Source of the DNA: Saccharomonospora glauca K62 | Lineage (GTDB): Bacteria; Actinomycetota; Actinomycetes; Mycobacteriales; Pseudonocardiaceae | DNA length: 64,000 nt | Direction: 5' to 3' | NCBI RefSeq assembly: GCF_000243395.2 | Contig: NZ_CM001484.1 | Coordinates: 1,949,202 to 2,013,201 of the forward strand | Part shown: one piece after another, positions 17,754 to 27,640 of the stretch | How positions within the stretch are numbered: position 1 is the stretch's first letter | Layout: the number at the start of each line of letters is the position of its first letter | Translations under genes and position numbers: made by a program | Notes under the pieces: generated by a model | Told to the model about the DNA's origin: nothing | Databases searched by the model: none | Seen by the model: the letters and a program-made list of their open reading frames with translations, nothing else

Positions 17754-20700
17754 GGCCTACCTCCACGTGCGTGGAGAGCACCCCGCCGATACCCAACGCC
17801 TGCACCGTGGGGTCGGACCACCTCCACGTGCGTGGAGAACACGAACCATCGGCACCCGTCGCGGTCTACCAGGTCGGACCACCTCCACGTGCGTGGAGAA
17901 CACCCCCTCCGGTCCCGGTTGAACGCGTCCAACGACGGACCACCTCCACGTGCGTGGAGAACACCCCTCGCCGACGTCTATGCATGGTGGGAGGAGCGGA
18001 CCACCTCCACGTGCGTGGAGAACACCGCCCCCAGATTCCCTCGAATCGCGTGCTCCGCGGACCACCTCCACGTGCGTGGAGAACACGGCGCGATCGGCCG
18101 CCTACGGCCAAATCAGATCGGACCACCTCCACGTGCGTGGAGAACACGTCGGCGAAAGGCACGGTCGCCCTCCTGGTGGCGGACCACCTCCACGTGCGTG
18201 GAGAACACGGGGTGTCCGGGCTCGCGCCTGGCGCTCCGGCCGGACCACCTCCACGTGCGTGGAGAACACGCGAGGGAGAACTCCTCGACTGTGGCGGCAC
18301 GCGGACCACCTCCACGTGCGTGGAGAACACGCCGCCCTCGACCCGCTGAACACCGGCCGAGTCGGACCACCTCCACGTGCGTGGAGAACACGGGCCTGAG
18401 AGGCTCTGTGAGCCGCGCGGTGCCGGACCACCTCCACGTGCGTGGAGAACACGAGGACCGGCCATCCCCGCTGACTCAGGTCTACGGACCACCTCCACGT
18501 GCGTGGAGAACACCCAACCACGGGTGATCCAGACCGCGTGGCCGGCGGACCACCTCCACGTGCGTGGAGAACACAGGTCACGATGTCCACCAGCGAGCCG
18601 CGCTTCCGGACCACCTCCACGTGCGTGGAGAACACGGGGCACTGCCCTGCCGGGGTGGTGCCCCTCCCGGACCACCTCCACGTGCGTGGAGAACACGACG
18701 CGGCGGCCGACTACCCGTGGGTGGTGGACGGACCACCTCCACGTGCGTGGAGAACACCGTGTTCCAGCGACAACTGGCCCACCCAGCCACGGACCACCTC
18801 CACGTGCGTGGAGAACACGGTGGTGACCATCGTCCGGTACGCGGCCAGACCGGACCACCTCCACGTGCGTGGAGAACACCCTCCCGACTGGCCACTGTTA
18901 CACCAGATAGGCGGACCACCTCCACGTGCGTGGAGAACACTCTGCTTGCTGACAGTTAGATAGGTGGGTATGCGGACCACCTCCACGTGCGTGGAGAACA
19001 CCCGGTCGGCACCGTCGGAAGACGCAGCGACGTCGGACCACCTCCACGTGCGTGGAGAACACGTACGCCGTGCCCGCGTGCCCGTCAATCACGGCGGACC
19101 ACCTCCACGTGCGTGGAGAACACTCCAACCTCAACGCCCGTCAGTGTCTTCGTTACGGACCACCTCCACGTGCGTGGAGAACACGTACTTCCGTAATTTG
19201 ATTCGCGCTCTCCGGTTGGACCACCTCCACGTGCGTGGAGAACACCCGAGCGCCTGCCACCCCCCATGGCGCCCCGCCGGACCACCTCCACGTGCGTGGA
19301 GAACACAGTTTTGCTCCGGGGGCCTACCGAATGACCGGCGGACCACCTCCACGTGCGTGGAGAACACCGTGGCGCAGGCGGTGTGCGACGGCATCAACGC
19401 GGACCACCTCCACGTGCGTGGAGAACACCCGCTGAGGGAGAACAGCGCCTCCGGCCACACCGGACCACCTCCACGTGCGTGGAGAACACCTGCTCACCTA
19501 TCTCGGCCGCATCAACCAGAACGGACCACCTCCACGTGCGTGGAGAACACCGTGTCCTGGCGACCCTCCACGCGGACGCCATCGGACCACCTCCACGTGC
19601 GTGGAGAACACAGCTGGCTGAGCATCCCATAGATGCCAGTGGTCGGACCACCTCCACGTGCGTGGAGAACACGTGTAGAGCCCGGACAGGTCCTGCGGGA
19701 ACGCCCGGACCACCTCCACGTGCGTGGAGAACACCACTCGAAACGCAAAGTTGCCACCTTAGCGGCCGGACCACCTCCACGTGCGTGGAGAACACGGGCG
19801 TTGGCGACCCTCCAGGTCAAGTCGGAGCGGACCACCTCCACGTGCGTGGAGAACACGTCACGGGCTGAAGAGACGAGATCGTGATGGCCGGACCACCTCC
19901 ACGTGCGTGGAGAACACGTGGTCCCTGAACCGAAAGGACGTCTCAGTCCCGGACCACCTCCACGTGCGTGGAGAACACTTCCCCGACGTGAGGTTCGACA
20001 ACGAGGCTCGCGGACCACCTCCACGTGCGTGGAGAACACACGGCGCCCTCGACGATCCAGGCGAGGGCGGCCGGACCACCTCCACGTGCGTGGAGAACAC
20101 GTCTTCTGGGGCTAGACAATCATCCAATAGCGCGGACCACCTCCACGTGCGTGGAGAACACGGTCGGGGCCGCTTGGCCTCCGGGTCGCAGTCCGGACCA
20201 CCTCCACGTGCGTGGAGAACACGCCCGTCGAAGGCGCCCCTGCTGTCGAGTCGCTGGACCACCTCCACGTGCGTGGAGAACACTCGTGGAAGGTGGTTTT
20301 CCATGTCGCCGAGGCCGGACCACCTCCACGTGCGTGGAGAACACATCATTTCTCGGGGGCTCCGGTACGTCCCTAATGGACCACCTCCACGTGCGTGGAG
20401 AACACACCTGCCGATCGATTCGAGCCGCGTGACCCTGCGGACCACCTCCACGTGCGTGGAGAACACTTCTCCGGTCCGACCTTGGTTATCTCTCCTAGCG
20501 GACCACCTCCACGTGCGTGGAGAACACACCAGCGTGGACAGCGCCGGTGACGCTGCGGCCGGACCACCTCCACGTGCGTGGAGAGCACCGATGGAGGTGG
20601 CCGACACGGTGGAGGCGGTCCGGACCACCTCCACGTGCGTGGAGAGCACAACTGGAATGTTGAGCGCGGAGGGTCTGTAGTCGGACCACCTCCACGTGCG

Positions 20701-21383
20701 TGGAGAGCACTGGTCCTGGAGACCTACCGCGAGCGCAAGCTGCGGACCACCTCCACGTGCGTGGAGAGCACTCGGCCGCGGCCTGCACGCCGAGCTCCTG
20801 CTGCGGACCACCTCCACGTGCGTGGAGAGCACCCGTCGAGGAGTTGTCCGGGGCCGTCCCCAGTCGGACCACCTCCACGTGCGTGGAGAGCACCTCTGTT
20901 GACAGCTCGGCACGCTTGGCGAGTTGCGGACCACCTCCACGTGCGTGGAGAGCACAGTGCCCGGTCTGTGTCGCGGATGGGCCGAAACGGACCACCTCCA
21001 CGTGCGTGGAGAGCACTGAAGGCCGCGATCAACGGCGCAATCAGAATCCGGACCACCTCCACGTGCGTGGAGAGCACGCGACCTACACCGACGTTTACAA
21101 GATCGCGCACGGACCACCTCCACGTGCGTGGAGAGCACGCGGCGGTGTCGATGATGTTCGCCACCACGCTCGGACCACCTCCACGTGCGTGGAGAGCACT
21201 CCGGCCGGACACCGTTTCAGATTCTGGAGGACGGACCACCTCCACGTGCGTGGAGAGCACGTGCTGAAAGTGCAGCCGGATCAACCCGGCCACCGGACCA
21301 CCTCCACGTGCGTGGAGAGCACGTTCGTTTATCGCTATAAGGGCCACTACGGAGCGGACCACCTCCACGTGCGTGGAGAGCAC
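17754..21383 (-). CRISPR. type I-E CRISPR array 1 (60 repeats, 59 spacers)
   Basis: I counted 60 repeats by position, almost all at 61-bp spacing; three intervals are 62 bp. In transcribed orientation (minus) the 28-nt repeat begins GTGYTCTCCAC and ends GTGGAGGTGGTCC. A following G is nearly always present, so it can also be read as a 29-nt repeat with 32/33-nt spacers. The palindromic core CTCCAC/GTGGAG is the Cas6e hairpin. The leader is at the right (cas2) end. The 14 leader-proximal repeats (20561-21383) have GTGCTC, the next 45 have GTGTTC, and the terminal repeat 17754-17781 is degenerate (two changes) and has GTGCTC. All ORFs across the array are translations of repeats. Confidence 0.97.
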
Positions 21384-21427
21384 CCTTCGCGACCTGCGGT
21401 TTTAGAAGGGCAGTTGTTCGTTTTGGT
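21384..21427 (-). promoter_or_regulatory. CRISPR array 1 leader-end motif, overlapping cas2 3' end
   Basis: Read on the minus strand, ACCAAAACG (21427-21419) is followed 35 nt later by the first repeat. The intervening sequence ends CGCAGGTCGCGAAGG next to it. The same two blocks occur at identical spacing before array 2 (30870-30913). ACCAAAACG lies inside the last codons of cas2 (ENQNEQLPF). These blocks are good candidates for the leader-anchoring site read by Cas1-Cas2. Confidence 0.75.
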
Positions 21428-21731
21428 TCTCTTGCCACGGCGGGTTCAGGTCACGGAAGGCGATGAGTTGCAGACCGTCGAAGTCCATGACTTGGCGGCG
21501 TCGTTCGCCTGCGGTCTTGATGACGTAGCGTTGCTCATTGTCAGTGGGGTGAACGCACACTGCGGCCCCCTCTCCAACGGCCGCGCTGACCTGCTCCCAT
21601 AGAGCGTCACGCACCCGAGCGGATATCGACCCGACGTAGAGACCGGGAGCCGGCTCGGTCAACCAGCGGCTCAATGAACCGCGCACATAGTCCGGCACAG
21701 CGGTAGTGGAGATCACGACCAGATTGGGCAT
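21402..21731 (-). CDS. cas2: Cas2e, CRISPR adaptation protein
   Basis: Start ATG 21731 (MPNLVVISTTAVPDYVRG) gives 109 aa. The type I-E Cas2 pattern is clear: beta1 LVVISTTAVPDYVRGSLSRW, the GLYVGSISARVRDALW segment and a C-terminal FRDLNPPWQENQNEQLPF tail. Cas2 forms the central dimer of the Cas1-Cas2 integrase that captures prespacers. The gene overlaps the cas1 stop region and ends only 18 bp before the first repeat of array 1. Its final codons therefore double as leader DNA. Confidence 0.95.
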   Translation of the reverse strand: MPNLVVISTTAVPDYVRGSLSRWLTEPAPGLYVGSISARVRDALWEQVSAAVGEGAAVCVHPTDNEQRYVIKTAGERRRQVMDFDGLQLIAFRDLNPPWQENQNEQLPF

Positions 21732-21736
21732 CGGGC

Positions 21737-22723
21737 TCAATCCTCCCAGTCCCAGCCATAGTTGACCCCGGCTTCGACCGCACCGAGGTCAGGGTCCCAC
21801 AAATGCACGAGCTCGACTTCCTCCGGATCTTCCGTCTCGCCGGGATCCTGGGCTATGGAAGGGTCGAGGAGCCGCTGGACGTCTCGCACGATCCGGGGCA
21901 TCAGCCGGTACAGGTGGAAATCTTGTCGCATCCGTATTCGGACGTCACGGTCCGGCTGAGCGCTCTTGTGGAGCGCGAAAGCCAGCGGGATGGTGTGTTT
22001 GGCCTTGTACAAGTCGGCCACGTCGTAGACGAATGAGTGCTGCTTTCCACTGTGGATGAACCCCAGCGCCGGCGAGCACCCCAGCGCGAGCAAAGCACTG
22101 TGCACGGCCCCGTACAAAGCTGTGTTCGCCGCCGAGAGTGCTTGATTGACAGGGTTTTGATCACCCCAGTTCGCCGGGTTGTAGTTGCGTTTGAAGCCCC
22201 GCAGCCCGTGGCGGTCCGCCAACGAGCGGTAGAGCGCTTTCATTCGCTGGCCCTCAAGTCCCCGCAAGGTGTTCAGGTTGGTTCCGGCCGGGACTTCGGC
22301 GCCGAACCGCATGGAGTACATGCGGGCGGCCACGTCTAACCGGGTGGAGTCATCTGCCCAGGCCCGCACCTGACGCTCCAACCATTCGGTGGTCAGGTTG
22401 GGCGCATGGCTGCCGGAATACATCCGTACGCCACCGGCTCCGGTCCACAACACTGTCGTGTTGTGACGTGCGCACGTGGCCATGGCGGGCTGGGTAACCG
22501 AGGTCCCGGTACCGAACAGGATGCAGGAGATCGCCGCTACGGGTAGATAGACCCGACTGGTTCCACCGTCCGGCTGTTCGACATACGCGCACACCCCCGT
22601 GTCGTCCTGAACGACCCGCACGTTCTCCAAGTACAAAAACGACAGCGAGTCGGCCACGCGCGGCAACATCGCCACGGTGGGGGTGGTGAGTAAGCGTCTC
22701 GGGTGATCGTCGCCACGTGTCAC
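21737..22723 (-). CDS. cas1: Cas1e, CRISPR adaptation endonuclease/integrase
   Basis: This 328-aa protein has all Cas1e active-site motifs: Glu in GLEGQRMKALYRSLA, His in LGFIHSGKQHSFVYD and Asp in VYDVADLYKAKHTIP. The N-terminal beta domain (DSLSFLYLENVRVVQ) is typical. It catalyses integration of new spacers at the leader-proximal repeat together with Cas2. It ends within the cas2 start region and begins a few bases after the cas6e stop. The length fits the family (about 305-330 aa), with a longer acidic C-terminal tail (DPGETEDPEEVE). Confidence 0.95.
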   Translation of the reverse strand: MTRGDDHPRRLLTTPTVAMLPRVADSLSFLYLENVRVVQDDTGVCAYVEQPDGGTSRVYLPVAAISCILFGTGTSVTQPAMATCARHNTTVLWTGAGGVRMYSGSHAPNLTTEWLERQVRAWADDSTRLDVAARMYSMRFGAEVPAGTNLNTLRGLEGQRMKALYRSLADRHGLRGFKRNYNPANWGDQNPVNQALSAANTALYGAVHSALLALGCSPALGFIHSGKQHSFVYDVADLYKAKHTIPLAFALHKSAQPDRDVRIRMRQDFHLYRLMPRIVRDVQRLLDPSIAQDPGETEDPEEVELVHLWDPDLGAVEAGVNYGWDWED

Positions 22724-22729
22724 AGGCGT

Positions 22730-23401
22730 TCACCCACCGGACGTCGGCACCGGCGCGATGCTGAGCAGTCCGCAGCCGTAGGTTCGGGCACGGCCGACAC
22801 CTTCGACTACCGCGGAGCGAACCTTCTCCGGGGCGGCTACCACCGCGACCCCCTCGAATCTCGTCACCCCGTGACTGGTGGCGCGACAACGTCCCCGACG
22901 ATCCCGGTTGCGGGAGCCCAGGATGTCCGGCATAGCCGAAGCAGTGGTGGAAAGCAGCTCAAGACCTGATTCGGCCGCACGCCGATGCCACCATTCCTCC
23001 GCATCCGCCCCATGCAAAGCAGCGAGTCGGCCCTTCTTGTCCCCCGCGCTGTTACCGAGCCGTTTGGTGGGGTTGGCATCGATGCGGTACCGAACTTGTG
23101 TTCCGGAGCGCATCGAGCTCACCAGGGACTCGATGTTTCGGCATTCCGGGGTGCCGTGCGCGAAGTCCGGAGCAAGATTGTCCACCCGCGGTGCGCAGGA
23201 GAGTTGGGCGAGGATCTTCAATCCCCGCTGGGTGTGCTCGGCACGGAAAAGGACATTGGCCGCTTTACGCGCCTGGTCTCCGAGAGCATCGGGTGCCAGC
23301 CGCATGATGTCCCGGTGGAGAGCACCTCCGTCGAGGGTTCCGCGTGACCACACCCGATGGCATCGGGGGTTCACCAGAATCCGTACTAGCCAGAGTGACA
23401 C
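22730..23401 (-). CDS. cas6e: Cas6e crRNA endonuclease
   Basis: The native start is GTG 23401 (SLWLVRILVNPRCHRVWSR), overlapping the cas5e stop by 16 bp, giving 223 aa; the much longer open frame upstream is a shadow of cas5e. The N-terminal ferredoxin-like domain contains a candidate catalytic His in the H-R/D segment near residues 13-30. The C-terminal glycine-rich loop GVGRARTYGCGLLSI is the family hallmark. Cas6e cuts the CTCCAC/GTGGAG hairpin repeats, leaving the 8-nt handle GTGGTCCG on each crRNA. It should also process the degenerate repeats at 27641-27728. Confidence 0.92.
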   Translation of the reverse strand: MSLWLVRILVNPRCHRVWSRGTLDGGALHRDIMRLAPDALGDQARKAANVLFRAEHTQRGLKILAQLSCAPRVDNLAPDFAHGTPECRNIESLVSSMRSGTQVRYRIDANPTKRLGNSAGDKKGRLAALHGADAEEWWHRRAAESGLELLSTTASAMPDILGSRNRDRRGRCRATSHGVTRFEGVAVVAAPEKVRSAVVEGVGRARTYGCGLLSIAPVPTSGG

Positions 23402-24153
23402 GCCACTCCTTCCCCGTTCAGGTATTTCCGCAACTGCTCCGGGTACTCCCGCAACGTCGAAACTCCCAGCTCTGCCGGTAGCGTCAGTGTGCTCCGCCAC
23501 ACGGGACGTGGTGAATAGGCGCGGTCCACCGACGTGAACGCGGCGGGCACATCGTGGATTTCGCTGCGGACACCGTCTCGGCGTTCGACAGGGAAGATGA
23601 AGTCGACCGGGACTGTCTCCTCGTCTTTTCCCACCCGGCGGGCCAGTGGCACCCGCGTGCACAACTCCGCCACCGGGTCCTCCACCGGGACATCGAGTAA
23701 CAAGGGCTGATCGGGAGGGCAGGATCGCCGCCCCAGATACGGCTGCCAGTGCGGATACCGCAAGGCATGCCGGACCTGATCCAACACCTCCGACGGACCC
23801 TGCACCGCCACCACGAAAACCGCATCGGCGAGATACTCCCGCCAAGTCTGCACGGTGCCCTTCCCAGCCGGTCTTCCCTTGCCGTCCGCGGTCGGTACTT
23901 TCATGCTCGGCGGCAACGCGCCACCAGCGGTCTGGTAGTCGATGATGCGGGTGCCGGGGCGGTCCACCCGGATGGTGAATGTCAAGGCCGCCAGATCCTC
24001 CAGCGAGTCGCCTCGCCGACGCCCCATGACACACGCCAGAAGCCCCAACAAACCGGAGCGAGTGGGAAACCCGGCTGTGTCACGCACGTCGAACGTGCTG
24101 CGTTCACCCCACGACTGCAGGGGACCGGCCAGCCGCAACAGCAGACCGCTCAT
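23386..24153 (-). CDS. cas5e: Cas5e, Cascade subunit
   Basis: Start ATG 24153 (MSGLLLRLAGPLQSWGERSTFD) gives 255 aa. The opening strand and LQSWG motif are diagnostic of Cas5e. The residues FPTRSGLLGLLACVMGR and the C-terminal LREYPEQLRKYL also fit. Cas5e caps the 5' handle of the crRNA in Cascade. The gene overlaps cas7e by 4 bp and cas6e by 16 bp, so the block is tightly coupled. A 28-codon upstream extension of the frame is not needed. Confidence 0.93.
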   Translation of the reverse strand: MSGLLLRLAGPLQSWGERSTFDVRDTAGFPTRSGLLGLLACVMGRRRGDSLEDLAALTFTIRVDRPGTRIIDYQTAGGALPPSMKVPTADGKGRPAGKGTVQTWREYLADAVFVVAVQGPSEVLDQVRHALRYPHWQPYLGRRSCPPDQPLLLDVPVEDPVAELCTRVPLARRVGKDEETVPVDFIFPVERRDGVRSEIHDVPAAFTSVDRAYSPRPVWRSTLTLPAELGVSTLREYPEQLRKYLNGEGVACHSG

Positions 24154-25322
24154 GACCGCCCGCCGGGAAGTGCCACGTCCACCGCGTCGTCGATCAACTT
24201 CTCGAACGAACGCGCATTGACACCGAGATGGCTCCACCCTTCCGTGTTCTTCGGCATCGCGCCCGGTGTGGTGGTATGAGCGGAGAACAACACGTGTGAC
24301 TCGCCGAGCAACTCAGCGATCGCCCCGGCATGGGAGTCCAGTCGGTGTGCCGACTTCCTCACGAATCCGTCACCGCCGCCCACGGGAGCTTCGAACGCGT
24401 TCGCCAGCGACACCGGTCGATCATCACGTACCGTGACGTAGACGAGGTCCGGCAGCGTGACAGCGGCCGTCGCGTTCTGCTTGCCGGAGGGCACCGTGGT
24501 GATGAAACCGTCCAAGAACGTCTTCACCAGCACACGAGCCAGGTCCGTGTCCCGGTCGAGGTTACGGAGCAAGTCCGTCAGATTGACGTTGGCATAGCGG
24601 TAGAAGGTTCCGGCGCTGAACAAAGCGGTGTCCATATAACCGCTCCCCGGGAGGTCGAGTTTTTGCTCGATGTCGTCCACGGCGGTGAAGAAATCGTACT
24701 CCACCGCGGTGCCGTGAGTGGTGAAGGCATGCGCCACCTGCACCGCACCGTCGACGTTGGCACCGGGTAGTTCGGCCACCATCCGCCCGAACAGGTTGAT
24801 GGTCGCACTTCGGCGACTGAGAATCTCGTTGATCCTCTCCGACGGCAGCTTCGGCTTCATGCCGGTGAGCTTTTTCGCTTTCTTGGCCTCCGCGAGGATC
24901 ATCTCACGGTGTTCGTCGGCCAGAGCTGCCAGCTCATCGATTCCGCTTTCCGGCAACAACAACAGAACGTTGGTGGTCAGGACGACCTCGTCACTTTCGT
25001 CCTTCTCCTGCTTCAGGCTGATCTTCTTCCCCGCGGACAGAGCGATCTGAACCCCGGCCGCTTCGGCCTCGGGCTTCTCCCAGCCTTGCTTGATCAGACG
25101 TTCCGCGACACCGACCACGACACGACGAGTGCGAACGGTCTCGCCACCCACGGCCTCCTCCACGTGCTGGCGGACCACGCGCTTCCAGCTCTGGCTCGAC
25201 ACCCTCGTTCGTTCCACGCCACCGAACTCCACCGTCTTGGGTGAGCCCGTGTCGTCGCGGTTCACATTGGAAAAGGGGAGGGTCTGGATGACGTGGATGT
25301 CAATGTACTTCGGCGTGCTCAT
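24150..25322 (-). CDS. cas7e: Cas7e, Cascade backbone subunit
   Basis: This 390-aa protein starts MSTPKYIDIHVIQTLPFSNV and has the Cas7e signature NRDDTGSPKTVEFGGVERTRVSSQSWKR. The RRM-like core and thumb are consistent with the family (AFTTHGTAVEYDFFTAVDD; SGYMDTALFSAGTFYRYANV). Six copies coat the spacer part of crRNA. It overlaps cse2 by 23 bp and cas5e by 4 bp. A Lys/Glu-rich insertion at about residues 95-160 (KKISLKQEKDESDE; EAKKAKKLTGMKPK) is common in actinobacterial homologues. Confidence 0.95.
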   Translation of the reverse strand: MSTPKYIDIHVIQTLPFSNVNRDDTGSPKTVEFGGVERTRVSSQSWKRVVRQHVEEAVGGETVRTRRVVVGVAERLIKQGWEKPEAEAAGVQIALSAGKKISLKQEKDESDEVVLTTNVLLLLPESGIDELAALADEHREMILAEAKKAKKLTGMKPKLPSERINEILSRRSATINLFGRMVAELPGANVDGAVQVAHAFTTHGTAVEYDFFTAVDDIEQKLDLPGSGYMDTALFSAGTFYRYANVNLTDLLRNLDRDTDLARVLVKTFLDGFITTVPSGKQNATAAVTLPDLVYVTVRDDRPVSLANAFEAPVGGGDGFVRKSAHRLDSHAGAIAELLGESHVLFSAHTTTPGAMPKNTEGWSHLGVNARSFEKLIDDAVDVALPGGRS

Positions 25323-26016
25323 TCTTCTCCTTACCGGTCGTGTCGTTGGGTTCGTCGTTGAGCTGGCGGTAGTAGTCGCGAAGCCAGGTGGCTGAGATAT
25401 GACGTTGCGAGTACCGATCCCACCGTGCTAGGTCCTCGATCAACTGCGCCCAGTCGACTTCGACCAGCCCACTGCGCAGCAAGGCGACGAGTCGAGGCAA
25501 TTGGCGATGCACGCCGACGTTGTTGGCGCGGCACAAAGCGTGCAGACGGGCTTCCATGGTGCCCGACCGAGACAATCTCTTCAGGACTGCTTCAGCGCAG
25601 CTGGCGCCCAAGGACCGGGGACTCGACATGGTCGATGCACTGTCGGAATCCCCTGACACGAGATCCGTCTGTTCGGCCCGTGCGGGATCCTTTGTCTCCG
25701 TGGGTGTGGAGTTGGCTTGCCCGGCAGCGATGTCCTGTTCCCTCGGACGCAGTGGTTGGGCGCACATCATCGCCGCCACGGTCAAAAACGCTCGTTCGAC
25801 AGCAGGGTTCGAGGACTCGGGAAGAAAGGCGGAGACTTCACCGAGCGCCACGAAGGTACGCGCTTCCCCGGGCTCTCCGCCCAAAGCCGCCCGCACGGCC
25901 GCCCGCCGCGCCGGGGTCGTCAACACATCGCGACGCACGTGCCGCACCCACCGCTTCGCATGCCGTCGAATCTCGTCTTTCTCCGACCGCGAGGCGTTTT
26001 CCCCATCGTCAGCCAT
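25300..26016 (-). CDS. cse2: Cse2 (CasB), Cascade small subunit
   Basis: This all-helical protein of 238 aa has the Cse2 halves around RVRHVRR-like basic helices. The N-terminal half includes RRHAKRWVRHVRRDVL and RTFVALGEVSAFLPE. The C-terminal half has MEARLHALCRANNVGVHRQL, the conserved helix of the family. A linker of about 60 residues rich in Thr/Ser/Asp separates them. Two Cse2 copies stabilise the displaced strand in Cascade. It overlaps cas8e by 8 bp and cas7e by 23 bp. Confidence 0.9.
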   Translation of the reverse strand: MADDGENASRSEKDEIRRHAKRWVRHVRRDVLTTPARRAAVRAALGGEPGEARTFVALGEVSAFLPESSNPAVERAFLTVAAMMCAQPLRPREQDIAAGQANSTPTETKDPARAEQTDLVSGDSDSASTMSSPRSLGASCAEAVLKRLSRSGTMEARLHALCRANNVGVHRQLPRLVALLRSGLVEVDWAQLIEDLARWDRYSQRHISATWLRDYYRQLNDEPNDTTGKEKNEHAEVH

Positions 26017-27580
26017 CGTCTTCTCCGTTCGCCTTAGCTTCCGAACGCCATCCCCGCCACAGACCGCGGCGATGTTCTTCCACCGCCTTCACCTGCTTCG
26101 GTTGGCGCATGAGGTCGGCGGTGGTGTCGTCGTATGTCCGCAAAGCGACCTCGATCATTCGGTTCCGCACCGGGGCAGAGGCCTCCTCGGCATGCACTGC
26201 TTCCCAGAAGCAGCGTTCCGCTGATTGCCAGTACGTCGTCATCGCCTTGTGCAGCCACGGAACACCACGATCACGCGCCTTGCCGTTGGTCGTCTTACTG
26301 AGCTGCTGCCACAGCCCGGAGAGCGCTTCCTGCAGCTGCCATGCGGTCTGCTCCGCGGCCTCTCGGGCTTCTCGAAGCTGCGCCCACCGGCGCGGATCCC
26401 GTGCTTGCCACGCCTCCAACACCGGTGGTGTGATCCCCGAGAAGTACTGACGCTCCTTGGCCTGGGAGCGGTCCTGGTCGAAGCCGAGCGCTCGGATCGC
26501 TGTGAACGCGCCCTCCTCGACTGCTAGTTCGTCCAGGTGCGCGAGCACCTCCGGTCGCCGGCGTTGTTCTGTCCTTCCCAGCAAGGCGTCCAAGTCCCGC
26601 CACACCGCCCGAGTGGCCGAAGCTGATTCCGAAATCGGAGCACCGCCGTTCGTGGGAACACGGTGCATCACATACGGGTCTTCGGTCGGCGCATGTTCTT
26701 CGCGCCAGGCCCACGTGATTCGGGCATCGACTACCGCGTCACCGGATTCGGAAGGAGTGAGAAGCACCGCGTGCCGAAAGCGACCGGTCAACTTTCGCGC
26801 CAACCCTTGTGCCGGTGGGGGAACGCTCAACGGGTCGTGGGGTTCCTCTTCCCATGGGGCGGCATCGTGCTCATGCCAGGGAACATAAGGAAGTCCCAGC
26901 ACCAGCGTGTGGAAGAGGCTTTTGCCCACGGGATGGTAGGAGACCGTGCCCCGTAGCGGGCCCGACTTGGTGTCTCCCGCCCTTGTCTTTCCCACCTGAC
27001 GTGCGGTGCAGCGGCCGGGCGGACCGTAATACAGCCATGTCAGCAGTGACCACACCGCCTCCGCGGCCGGGACCGGAGAGGGATCGGCGTCGACCGTGTG
27101 GCTGTGCCACACGAAAGCTTGTCCCGCGGCACGGTTGAGGACAAGTTTGTTCACACCGGAACTGACCTGGTCACCTTGGGGATTCCGGCACTGCTCGAGC
27201 AGACGTGCATCCTGCAGAAAGGGGTGCGCCGTCGCGGTGTGGAAGAGTTCGAAACGCCCTGAGAACTCGTCGAAGTACCGGCGGATCGCCGTTTCGTCGA
27301 ACCGTCCCGTGTGCAGAAGGTCCTCGCGTGCCTCCTCCCAGTCCTCGAAGGACTCCATGCGGTCCAAGCCCGTGATCCGTCCGGTCAGTACCACCAGGAT
27401 GCGAAGGAAGCCCGACAGTGCCGGGGGTGGTGATATCTCCACATCCTCGATCCGATGAGCATGCAGCAGCAGATCGACCAAACCCAGCGGTGTTTCCGGA
27501 CTGAATGTCTCCGGCCGCTGCCCTGCACGCCATCTCACCGGGCAGAACCCGCGCTCGGCGAGATCGAAACCAGGGGGCAT
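26009..27580 (-). CDS. cas8e: Cas8e (Cse1/CasA), Cascade large subunit and PAM reader
   Basis: The 523-aa protein begins at ATG 27580 with GAGAGAGGG about 8 bases upstream. The N-terminus (FDLAERGFCPVRWRAGQ) is the Cse1 start pattern. LVDLLLHAHRIEDVE, the FELFHTATAHPFLQD strand, the NKLVLNRAAGQAFVWHSHT segment and a C-terminal four-helix bundle follow. Cas8e recognises the PAM and recruits Cas3. It is the first gene of the cas8e-cse2-cas7e-cas5e-cas6e-cas1-cas2 operon. A gap of 404 bp separates it from cas3; that gap holds the mini-CRISPR and small ORF described below. Confidence 0.93.
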   Translation of the reverse strand: MPPGFDLAERGFCPVRWRAGQRPETFSPETPLGLVDLLLHAHRIEDVEISPPPALSGFLRILVVLTGRITGLDRMESFEDWEEAREDLLHTGRFDETAIRRYFDEFSGRFELFHTATAHPFLQDARLLEQCRNPQGDQVSSGVNKLVLNRAAGQAFVWHSHTVDADPSPVPAAEAVWSLLTWLYYGPPGRCTARQVGKTRAGDTKSGPLRGTVSYHPVGKSLFHTLVLGLPYVPWHEHDAAPWEEEPHDPLSVPPPAQGLARKLTGRFRHAVLLTPSESGDAVVDARITWAWREEHAPTEDPYVMHRVPTNGGAPISESASATRAVWRDLDALLGRTEQRRRPEVLAHLDELAVEEGAFTAIRALGFDQDRSQAKERQYFSGITPPVLEAWQARDPRRWAQLREAREAAEQTAWQLQEALSGLWQQLSKTTNGKARDRGVPWLHKAMTTYWQSAERCFWEAVHAEEASAPVRNRMIEVALRTYDDTTADLMRQPKQVKAVEEHRRGLWRGWRSEAKANGEDDG

Positions 27581-27640
27581 GTATCAGCCCTCTCTCGTCT
27601 TGTATGCTGCTTGATGCGGAATTTCGCTGTCTGATCGGCT

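Noticed and set aside
17754-21383. Many long ORFs with repeating HLHVRGEH, PPPRAWRT and TSTCVENT motifs
   Set aside because: They are translations of CRISPR repeats in three frames; spacing is exactly 61 bp and there is no ribosome binding site.
22730-24034. Extended 434-aa reading of cas6e
   Set aside because: The N-terminal half overlaps cas5e and is low-complexity; a GTG at 23401 gives a normal-sized Cas6e.
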